Assembly (NCBI GenBank): GCA_024278415.1
Contig: JAJRTI010000138.1
Location: 1 to 6,375, forward strand
DNA length: 6,375 bases
Source of the DNA: Planctomycetota bacterium
GTDB lineage: Bacteria; Planctomycetota; Brocadiia; JAJRTI01
Direction: 5' to 3'
Part shown: positions 1 to 6,040 of the stretch, in pieces
Layout: each line of letters begins with the position of its first letter
How positions within the stretch are numbered: the stretch's first letter is position 1
Made by a program: the position numbers and the translations under genes
The notes under the pieces: model-generated
What the model saw: the letters and a program-made list of their open reading frames with translations, nothing else
What the model was told of the DNA's origin: nothing
The model's database searches: none

Positions 1-298
1 GCGCTCAAGGTGGGCAAGGTGATGTCGTCTGGATTCCTGCACGTGGCTGCGGCGCGGCAGGCCGGCCGTTTTCTCACGGTGCAAGATCTGTGCAACAGCG
101 GTTTGGCGCACGTGGCCTCCATGGGCCTTGCGTCGCGCATACCCCTTACCGGCGGCGCGGAATGCAACGGTCGCCAGTTCGTACCACACGCGTTCCCCCA
201 CGTTCGGCAACAGCACCCCGGTCCGTTCACTTTTCACGGTGGCCTGTGCGACACTGGATCGCTCAGTGGCGTGGGGCTCGGCTTTGCCAGCAAAACTT
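1..298. other. Left-edge stretch without an identifiable gene
   Basis: I cannot name a product here. On the minus strand one frame is open from the stop complement at 322-324 to the window edge (about 107 codons). It could start at a GTG at 235-237, but that start has only a weak AGG upstream. Its GC-rich third positions are coding-like in the first half, while the rest is rich in Arg and His, as is common in antisense frames of GC-rich DNA. Two plus-strand frames and another minus frame are also largely open, so openness alone means little. A 9-base direct repeat (GCACGTGGC) occurs at 39-47 and 108-116. The stretch may hold the 5' end of a divergently transcribed gene running off the left edge, or only flanking DNA. 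Confidence 0.3.
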
Positions 299-328
299 TT
301 GACAGAACTTGAACGGGCAGGCTATAAT
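299..328 (+). promoter_or_regulatory. Consensus sigma-70 promoter of the HEAT-repeat gene
   Basis: The -35 box TTGACA (299-304) and the -10 box TATAAT (323-328) both match the consensus at all six positions, with an 18-base spacer. Transcription would start near 335, giving a 5' leader of about 55 bases. The leader contains a small TCACG/CGTGA hairpin (333-337/341-345), a run of seven C (361-367) and a GGAGGTG Shine-Dalgarno (378-384) five bases before the ATG at 390. No operator is recognisable. The match suggests strong housekeeping expression. Confidence 0.75.
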
Positions 329-389
329 TCGCTCACGTCTCGTGAAGCCTTGACGAGGATCCCCCCCAAACTGAAGTGGAGGTGCCCAG

Positions 390-2240
390 ATGGCTGATGA
401 CGACCCAAAAGAAAACGATGACTCACTGCCCGACAGTCTGGAGGGCTTTGACCTGCCGGACGGCCAAGAGCCGGCCGTGGAGGAAGATCAGACACCTCCG
501 CCACAGGACGAAATCCCAGCCGCCCCGGAGCCGCCTGCTGAGAACGCGTCCGCCGACGAGCCGCTCGATGTGTCTGAGGACGAGGCTGCGGAGGAACAGA
601 GCATCGAAGCGGCGTCCGAGGAGCCGCCGGGTGATGAGATAGATGACTTCGCTCTGCCTGAGGACGATGGCAGTGGGCCACCGCTAGATCCTGTGGCTGA
701 GATAGGCGAGGAAGGGCCGGCCGGCGCGCCTGAGACCGAAGCCCCCACTTTCGAACCCAGCAGCTCCAACGCAAACCTCATTGCCGCGATCGTTGTTGTG
801 GGCGTCGCCATCCTCGGCGTGCTCGGCTACGTCTTGTTCAAGCCCGGGGCCGCCAAGACCGAAGCACCACTCGACACAGCCGCGCCAGCACCCGCTGATG
901 CGGGGCCGCCCAAACTCACGAAAGCCGAGCAAGCTGCGGCTCTTGTGAGCCAACTCGACACCGAGGACTTCGAGCAGAGCGAGACGGCTCAGGCTGCGTT
1001 GGTGAAGCTTGGACGTGATGCCGTCCAGCCTCTCGCCAAAGCGCTCACTTCCGGCAGCCAGAATCTCCGGACCAATGCCATCGTCACGCTCGGCAAGATC
1101 AAGGCGCCGGAATCCCTCGCGCCCTTGACTCGCGCGCTCTCATCGGACCCTGTCCCTGAAATCCGCACCGCGGCCGCAGGCGCTCTGGCGCAACTCAGCG
1201 ATCTCGGCGCGCTTGATGCGCTTCTCCAGGCGCTGCTCGACAAAGACGAAGACGTGCAGTTCGCGGCGGACGAAGCCCTCCAAGCGCTGACCGGCAACTT
1301 CTCGCTCACGTCGGAGGTCGAGACCGACGATCCAAAGGAGATCCAGAAGATCTGGCAGGGCTGGCTCGCCAAGAACAAGGCCCGGCTCGTGGCCGAGCAC
1401 TCCGGCGTAGCGACGCAGAAGGCCGTGCCCATGCACGTGCACGTGTGGCGCAGCGGCAATCGCCCGCCCACCGCCACCCTGCACCCCATTGAAGGCCTTC
1501 CTGGCGGCGGCCTCCATGGGCAAGAAGGCAGCCACGCTCTTGTCCGGTACCTCAGCACCCTCGATATCCCAACGCTGATTACGGCCGTGAAGGAGCACAG
1601 CCAGTGGATGCTGAGGGAGATCAAGGCGGACCAACCGGCCGAGTGCCTCAAGCGGCTTGCCGCCGGCAAGGATGGGCTTGCCCAATACGCCCGCGCACGC
1701 CTCGACAACGAGCAAGCAAAGAAGATCGACCAATACGCGGCCGCGAGCCCGGAAGCCAAGAAGAAGATCGAGTCGGACGTGATCTTCTACATCAAGGACC
1801 GCGTACGCAAAGGCGACCCGGCCATCAGAGGCAATGCCGCACTCGCGTTGGGCGCCAAGAAGGCGACCGCCGCGAGTGGCCTGCTCACGGACATGGCCAA
1901 AAACGACCCTGACCCGTCCATGCGCGTGTGCGCGGCTATTGCGCTCAAGGACATGGGCCAGACGGATACGGCCAAGGCCACGCTGCTGGCGCTGCTCGCC
2001 GATACCAAGGTCTACGCGCCCACCCGCGGTCTTGCCGCGTACGCACTGGGACAGATGAAGGCCAAAGAGGCCATTGCGCCGCTCATCGCTGCCGTGAATA
2101 CCACCGACGACGACTTGCGTAACCGCTCGCACGAGGCGTTGATGGCGATCACGGGTTGCACCACCATCAAGCCCGAGGAAACCGGCTCGCCCCAAGCCCT
2201 GCAAGCCAAGTGGCAGGAGTGGTGCGACGCGCATAAGTGA
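390..2240 (+). CDS. Single-pass membrane HEAT-repeat protein with acidic N-terminal tail
   Basis: A 616-residue protein. The ATG is fixed by GGAGGTG at 378-384. Residues 1-128 form a low-complexity tail rich in Asp, Glu, Pro and Ala, with a single Lys (residue 7) and no Arg. Residues 129-150 are one hydrophobic membrane helix. A Pro/Ala linker follows, then helical HEAT-type units at about 195-302 and 460-590. Each block ends alike: EALxAxTG (295-302; 582-589), then 19-20 residues later WxxW (322-325; 608-611), which suggests an internal duplication. HEAT arrays are protein-binding scaffolds, so a membrane docking role is inferred; no catalytic motif is visible. Topology is ambiguous: Lys151 and Lys156 follow the helix, while the tail has almost no positive charge. 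Residues about 366-392 have poor codon character (see findings). The HEAT assignment is firm and the cellular role is unknown. Confidence 0.9.
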   Translation: MADDDPKENDDSLPDSLEGFDLPDGQEPAVEEDQTPPPQDEIPAAPEPPAENASADEPLDVSEDEAAEEQSIEAASEEPPGDEIDDFALPEDDGSGPPLDPVAEIGEEGPAGAPETEAPTFEPSSSNANLIAAIVVVGVAILGVLGYVLFKPGAAKTEAPLDTAAPAPADAGPPKLTKAEQAAALVSQLDTEDFEQSETAQAALVKLGRDAVQPLAKALTSGSQNLRTNAIVTLGKIKAPESLAPLTRALSSDPVPEIRTAAAGALAQLSDLGALDALLQALLDKDEDVQFAADEALQALTGNFSLTSEVETDDPKEIQKIWQGWLAKNKARLVAEHSGVATQKAVPMHVHVWRSGNRPPTATLHPIEGLPGGGLHGQEGSHALVRYLSTLDIPTLITAVKEHSQWMLREIKADQPAECLKRLAAGKDGLAQYARARLDNEQAKKIDQYAAASPEAKKKIESDVIFYIKDRVRKGDPAIRGNAALALGAKKATAASGLLTDMAKNDPDPSMRVCAAIALKDMGQTDTAKATLLALLADTKVYAPTRGLAAYALGQMKAKEAIAPLIAAVNTTDDDLRNRSHEALMAITGCTTIKPEETGSPQALQAKWQEWCDAHK

Positions 2241-2459
2241 CGGTCGTGGCCGCATGCGCCAGCATGTGGGGGGAGTGCTGAGCGCTTCGTCAATCGCAGG
2301 CATCCTGGGCGAACGGGGGTACCACGACGGCCCGCCTGTGGGCCACGTCCCTCGCAGGTTATGCGGGGAGCGCTGCGATCGGTCTGGCTGGCACATCCCG
2401 AACTCCGCGGCGAGCCGCGTTGCCCCGCTATGCGCGAGTCTGTTTGCCCCCCCCACCGG
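2241..2459. other. Convergent intergenic spacer with GC-rich hairpins
   Basis: This spacer lies between the stop of the HEAT-repeat gene and the stop of the minus-strand lipoprotein gene. A hairpin with arms GGCCC (2329-2333) and GGGCC (2340-2344) can extend through GAC/GTC (2326-2328/2347-2349) with a two-base bulge. A second small one has arms CGCGG (2406-2410) and CCGCG (2415-2419). Neither is followed by a T-run on either strand, so neither is a canonical intrinsic terminator. Either could still help end converging transcription. An eight-C run precedes the lipoprotein stop. No gene is convincing here. Confidence 0.35.
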
Positions 2460-3191
2460 TCAGCCCGAAGCCAGCCTCCCTCTCGTCTCTAGCGGCTTCA
2501 GCGCGGTGCTCTCGCCCTTCTTGACAACCGCGTCCGGCTTGAGCCACAGCCTCCGCATCCACCACTTCGCGCCGGGCGGGAGCCATTTGAGTTTGTACTC
2601 GCCCACCGGCACGTGCTCGAACCGATACTTGCCATCTTTGTTCGTCGTGGCGACCAGCTCATCCCCCTCGTAGAAGCCTGATTTATAGCCGACGACCGAC
2701 CACGACCGGACCATTTGCACGAGTTTAACGCGGCAGCCCGGCAGGCCTTTTCCGCCGCGCAGGACCTGGCCCTCGACCGTGCCTGTGGTAGCAGAGCGGT
2801 TCCTTTTGGTCTTGAGCCAATGCAAGGAATTGGGATTGGCGAAATCCTTGCCGTCGTCCAGTTTCGCGATGTCTTTGAGTTCCTCCTTCAGCATGCGGCG
2901 CAGGTCGCTGCGCGTGGCGAACACGCGCTCCGGCTCGGCTGTGCGGGGTTTAGACTTGGGGGTGGCCGCAAACTGCTGCGCAGCAATCCTTTCCCTCGAT
3001 GAAGGTGTGGGCCTTGCCCTGACGGATGACGGTGCGGCGGCCTCTTGCTCGGGCTGCTGGCTTCGAAGCTCCGCCAGGATCTCCTGCCGGAGATCCTCCT
3101 TTAGTTGCGCCCGTTGACGTGGCGTCAGGCCGCATCCGCACACCAGTATCGCGACGAGTGCGTGCAGGACTGCGGCGGTGAAGCGTTTCAT
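2460..3191 (-). CDS. Lipoprotein with carboxypeptidase-regulatory-like domain
   Basis: A 243-residue protein, last gene of the cytochrome operon. I chose the ATG at 3191 because AGGAGG lies six bases upstream and the N-terminus is then a proper lipoprotein signal: Lys-Arg, a hydrophobic stretch, and a lipobox ending at Cys20 (V-C-G-C). A farther in-frame start at 3338 would hide that signal inside the protein. Residues 24-48 and 93-112 are charged and probably helical or coiled-coil, separated by a Pro/Ser/Arg-rich linker. Residues about 136-215 match the carboxypeptidase regulatory-like (transthyretin-type) beta-sandwich pattern: TVEGQV, GLPGCRV, then NKDGKYRFEHVPVGEYKL. There is no CXXCH and no catalytic motif. 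The ATG overlaps the TGA of the cytochrome gene upstream, implying coupled translation. Such domains usually bind proteins or carbohydrate; a scaffold or anchoring role is inferred. Confidence 0.85.
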   Translation of the reverse strand: MKRFTAAVLHALVAILVCGCGLTPRQRAQLKEDLRQEILAELRSQQPEQEAAAPSSVRARPTPSSRERIAAQQFAATPKSKPRTAEPERVFATRSDLRRMLKEELKDIAKLDDGKDFANPNSLHWLKTKRNRSATTGTVEGQVLRGGKGLPGCRVKLVQMVRSWSVVGYKSGFYEGDELVATTNKDGKYRFEHVPVGEYKLKWLPPGAKWWMRRLWLKPDAVVKKGESTALKPLETRGRLASG

Positions 3192-3649
3192 AACGTTCCT
3201 CCTGGTTTCTGGGTGCTCGGCTTTCGCAGCGAGTGGACAAAGCGAGCGATGGCGCCGATCTGACCGCTCGACAGGGTGTTCCCCCAAGGCGGGCAAAGCG
3301 TGGAGCGCTGGAAGGCGGCACTGCCCTTTTGGATCCACGGCACTAGCTGATCATCGTCAAGGACCCCAGCCCCTGTTCGCGTGAGGTCCGAGGGACGAGG
3401 CTCGAGTTCCGAAGCGTAGTACCGACCGTCGCCCCGGCCCTTTTGTCCATGACAGGAGCTACAGTACCGGTGGTAGAGTGTCCGTCCTAGGGCCACGTCC
3501 CGTTGATTCTTAGTGGATGTTGGCTTGGACGGCGCCTCCTCGGAAGGCCGTGTTGCGTCGCACGAGGAAAAGCTGACGGCCAAGGCGGCGGAGACAACGA
3601 GACAGGAGAGCAGCCCCTGTTTTGGCAATTCAGATCGGAACCGCGTCAT
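3188..3649 (-). CDS. Single-haem c-type cytochrome, probable lipoprotein, Met ligand replaced by Cys
   Basis: A 153-residue protein. The N-terminus has Arg/Lys residues, a hydrophobic segment (about 12-28) and a lipobox-like F-S-S-Cys30, so export and lipidation are likely, though Phe at -3 is unusual. A Ser/Pro/Lys linker leads to a class I cytochrome c domain. The haem motif is CSSCH at 63-67, followed by GQKGRGDG and a PRPSDLT loop as in many small redox-partner cytochromes. The C-terminal helix (IGAIARFVHSL, 131-141) is intact. Relatives usually have MPxWG before LSxxQ as the distal ligand site; here it reads LCPPWGNTLSSGQ, so Cys119 sits where Met is expected. Start and stop are ATGA overlaps with both neighbours; AAAGG lies seven bases before the ATG. 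The likely role is electron transfer with the eight-haem protein; partners are inferred. Confidence 0.9.
   Translation of the reverse strand: MTRFRSELPKQGLLSCLVVSAALAVSFSSCDATRPSEEAPSKPTSTKNQRDVALGRTLYHRYCSSCHGQKGRGDGRYYASELEPRPSDLTRTGAGVLDDDQLVPWIQKGSAAFQRSTLCPPWGNTLSSGQIGAIARFVHSLRKPSTQKPGGTL
3198..3203 (-). promoter_or_regulatory. Strong ribosome binding site fixing the lipoprotein start
   Basis: On the minus strand a perfect AGGAGG core sits six bases before the ATG at 3191, inside the 3' end of the single-haem cytochrome gene. It decides the start against the longer in-frame alternative at 3338. It may also let the lipoprotein be made at a higher level than the cytochromes before it, which have weaker sites. 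Confidence 0.8.
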
Positions 3650-5709
3650 TTCTTGGCCTTTCCCTTAAGGCTATGAAGAAATGTCGTCAGGGACATTGCA
3701 TCCTCGTCGTTCAGCCCGTAATTGGGCTCCACCGCATCCGGGCGTAGCGACTGGGGATCCTTCAGGTAGCGGAAGATGTAGCCAGGCTCCAGGCGATCGC
3801 TCACATCGGTCAGGAGCGGCCCCAGTGCGCCGCCGGTGGGCCCGATCTGGTGGCACGCCACGCAACCTTTCTGCTGATAGATAGCTTGCCCCTTGTCAAC
3901 CTCTGCCGCAGATGGCGCATGGGGCAAAAGATCATAGGGAATACGAGGGTCTGCCAGGGCGACGCCCATGTACTCGGCAAGCACAGCGACCTCATGCGCC
4001 GTGAGGTTGAAATTTGGCATCTGCTGAAGCATGGGTCGAAGCACGTCGGGTTTGCGAAGAAAGCCCTGTAGCCACTCCCGGCGGACCATACTGCCTTCGC
4101 CTGAAAGATCTGGTGCGTACGTGCCGCCCCTGCCGTTCATGCGATGGCACGCGAAGCAGTTGATATCCGCGACGATTCCTCCAAACTCTCCGGGAGCAAC
4201 GAACTGTTGCGCCGGCCGTCGCACCCGATAGCTTTCATCCACGTTCTCGCCGGTCATGCCCAGCAAGAAGGTCGTAATCGCCACGCGGTTCTCTTTGGAG
4301 AAGCCGAAGCCGGGCATCTTGAGCCCTTCACTGAACCCACGAGGGTTACGAAGCTTTTCCATAAGCCAGACGGTGCGAGTGTGCGGCAGTTTTCGGGCCA
4401 GTTTGCCGAAGTCGAGTTCCCCGACAGGCTTGGACCCATAGGAAGACAGGTCGGCAAGCTTGAGCTTCGCAGGAAAGCCGGAAATGGCGTGGCAGCCATT
4501 ACAGTAGTAATGCTCGACGAGTTGCCGGCCCCGTGCAATGGACGGCTTATCTCCGGCGGCGACTGGGAAAGTGGTCTGAAGCGCGGGATAGGCCCCCTCA
4601 ATTTTCGCGCCGAACTTCGCATCCCTGACGATGAACTCCACGAGGGCCCGCAACTGTCCGTCGCTGAACCGGTAGTGGGGCATCTGGGTTTGTGGATTGA
4701 TCGAACGGGGATTGCGAATCCAGCGCAACAGCCAACTCCGGTTAACCTTGGAGACGATGCCGCCGAGGTCGGGCCCGAGCTTGGCACCGCCGCCCACTCC
4801 CTTGCGCGCGTGGCAGATGGAGCACCGAGCTTGCCCCCAGACCCCCTTGCCCTTTGACATGAGTTCGTCGACAGCATCGAACTCGTCGTCGCCCAGTTTC
4901 TCGAAAGGCTTGGACGCCCAGGACGGCCACATGAACACGGCGCCTTGGGTATTCTGCCCCTGTAGCGACAGCAAGAAGTTGGCCATGTCCGACGCTTCCT
5001 CATCAGAGAGAAAGAAGTCGGGCATGTTGGCCTTGGGAAGGTACGATCTCGGTTTCTTGAGCCAGGCAATGAGCCACTGCCGGTTGACCTTGTGGCCAAT
5101 CCCGTCCAGCTTGGGCCCGACCTTGCCGGTGGCTTCATAGCCCTTGGCGACGTGACAGTCGGCGCAGCCCGACTTCTTGAAAAGGCTCTTCCCGCGAGCA
5201 AGAACTTGAGCCCCCTGCAACCGCTCCGTGTCTTCATGGCATCGCAGGCAGGAGGCTTGCACAAATGCGCCGCGGCGCATCGGGCTGATCCAGTATTTCA
5301 GTTCGCCGTGCCCATCCTTTGCCGTTGTCGTCGCGCTGCCCTTTCCCTCGTGGCATATCGTGCAGCCATAGTCGTCCACGTCATGGTCGTCCAACAGGCC
5401 GCCAGGGTGGACGGCGAGCGGCTGAGGCAGGTTCGCCGCTCCGGGATCTTCGATCCCAACATGGCAGGTGATGCACCTGTCCACGCGGTTGAGTTCCGGC
5501 AGCACGATCTGGCGCAAACGGATCGGGAACTTCGGACTCACTCCTCCCCTGCCCTTGTCCGCACGCGTCCGTAGAACCGATGCGTAGCTCCATTGGGCTG
5601 GTTTCCATGAAGGCGAAGCATTCTCGATCCACACTGCCGAAAAGAGCAACGCGAGGCAAGCGCAATTCGAAACAAGGAGTAACTTCTTTATGAACATATG
5701 CCTCTTCAC
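3646..5709 (-). CDS. Eight-haem membrane-anchored c-type cytochrome
   Basis: A 687-residue protein counted from the GTG at 5709. An in-frame ATG at 5697 (residue 5), preceded by GAAGAGG at short spacing, is an equally good start. Residues about 9-28 are an N-terminal signal anchor, with the rest outside the cytoplasmic membrane. Eight CXXCH motifs begin at residues 79, 116, 154, 182, 296, 403, 518 and 616. The first three are close together, and three non-motif His (101, 109, 134) could be their distal ligands. The other five lie in consecutive cytochrome c domains. Four of these have a Met-Pro ligand site (Met229, 343, 465, 564); the last has Glu661-Pro instead. Domains four and five are alike (GPxLxGI, KVNRxWL, NPRS/KPRS, MP), suggesting duplication. 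It heads the three-gene operon. Electron transfer is firm. From memory, similar three-haem N-termini accompany quinol-oxidising cytochrome b complexes, but none is encoded here. Confidence 0.93.
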   Translation of the reverse strand: MKRHMFIKKLLLVSNCACLALLFSAVWIENASPSWKPAQWSYASVLRTRADKGRGGVSPKFPIRLRQIVLPELNRVDRCITCHVGIEDPGAANLPQPLAVHPGGLLDDHDVDDYGCTICHEGKGSATTTAKDGHGELKYWISPMRRGAFVQASCLRCHEDTERLQGAQVLARGKSLFKKSGCADCHVAKGYEATGKVGPKLDGIGHKVNRQWLIAWLKKPRSYLPKANMPDFFLSDEEASDMANFLLSLQGQNTQGAVFMWPSWASKPFEKLGDDEFDAVDELMSKGKGVWGQARCSICHARKGVGGGAKLGPDLGGIVSKVNRSWLLRWIRNPRSINPQTQMPHYRFSDGQLRALVEFIVRDAKFGAKIEGAYPALQTTFPVAAGDKPSIARGRQLVEHYYCNGCHAISGFPAKLKLADLSSYGSKPVGELDFGKLARKLPHTRTVWLMEKLRNPRGFSEGLKMPGFGFSKENRVAITTFLLGMTGENVDESYRVRRPAQQFVAPGEFGGIVADINCFACHRMNGRGGTYAPDLSGEGSMVRREWLQGFLRKPDVLRPMLQQMPNFNLTAHEVAVLAEYMGVALADPRIPYDLLPHAPSAAEVDKGQAIYQQKGCVACHQIGPTGGALGPLLTDVSDRLEPGYIFRYLKDPQSLRPDAVEPNYGLNDEDAMSLTTFLHSLKGKAKK

Positions 5710-5885
5710 CCAATGTCACGCTGCCGCGCACTAAAGTTGCTGGAGTTGTACTGCAAGGCGGGCTGCACCCGCAACCCATAGCCACTGACCGCCACGGATC
5801 AGAGGTAAGACAGGGGAGGCTTTTCAGACGTCCTGGCGCCGCGCGCAGAAGATTGCTGGCCTGTGAGCCGCAGGACTGCGCAAAC
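5710..5885. other. Leader region of the cytochrome operon
   Basis: This must hold the operon promoter if the cytochrome gene is first. On the minus strand the best guesses are poor. One is TTGCGG and TACAAC with an 18-base spacer, about 40-75 bases before the GTG; the other is TTGCAG and TTTAGT with a 15-base spacer. I do not claim either. A 5-bp hairpin, GCGGG/CCCGC (5758-5762/5768-5772), overlaps the first candidate's spacer. No gene is convincing. The operon may rely on a regulator or alternative sigma factor whose site I cannot recognise. Confidence 0.3.
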
Positions 5886-5914
5886 TGTCATTCTGAGCGA
5901 AGCAAAGAATCTCC
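5886..5914. repeat. Dispersed REP-like unit (TGTCATTCTGAGCGAAGC type)
   Basis: The core carries short inverted arms ATTCT (5890-5894) and AGAAT (5906-5910) around GAGCGAAGCAA. From memory, near-identical strings (ATTCTGAGCGAAGCGAAGAAT) recur between genes in many environmental bacterial genomes and are often mis-annotated as small proteins with a CHSERSEES-like stretch. This copy has a GCAAAG variant. It is the first unit of the repeat cluster that runs to about 6182. Confidence 0.6.
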
Positions 5915-5995
5915 TGCCCGGAGCGGTACGGGTCAGCCGTGGGCCTCATCCGCCTCGCCATATGACCGAGACGCACTCGCAGATACGCACAGAGT

Positions 5996-6029
5996 GATCA
6001 TTGCGGACCTCACGAAGTCCGCAATGATC
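5996..6029. repeat. Perfect 13-bp inverted repeat
   Basis: The arms GATCATTGCGGAC (5996-6008) and GTCCGCAATGATC (6017-6029) are exact reverse complements around an 8-base loop. No T-run follows on either strand, so this is not a standard terminator. The style fits a REP or palindromic intergenic element in a cluster of similar units. Confidence 0.75.
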
Positions 6030-6040
6030 GTCCTATTGGA

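Noticed and set aside
2326..2349. Intrinsic terminator for the converging genes
   Set aside because: The hairpin is real but has no T-run on either side, so it is described only as a structure in the spacer.
1140..2456. Long minus-strand open frame (438 codons) opposite the HEAT-repeat gene
   Set aside because: It is antisense to a gene with clear HEAT repeats, a good promoter and a Shine-Dalgarno. Its product is Arg/Gly/His-rich without recognisable domains, and it runs through the convergent spacer.
3192..3338. N-terminal extension of the lipoprotein to an ATG at 3338
   Set aside because: It would bury the lipoprotein signal and overlap the cytochrome gene by 150 bases, whereas AGGAGG precedes the ATG at 3191 at ideal spacing.
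4144..4857. Plus-strand open frame (237 codons) inside the eight-haem cytochrome gene
   Set aside because: It is antisense to a frame with five cytochrome c domains, has no recognisable motif, and is the usual shadow in GC-rich DNA.
4254..5264. Minus-strand open frame (336 codons) overlapping the cytochrome gene in another frame
   Set aside because: It lacks haem motifs in register, is Ser/Arg/Pro-rich, and is fully contained within the true reading frame.
5381..5785. Minus-strand open frame extending upstream of the cytochrome start
   Set aside because: It is in a different frame from the haem-binding one, overlaps the first haem motifs and shows no domain or Shine-Dalgarno.
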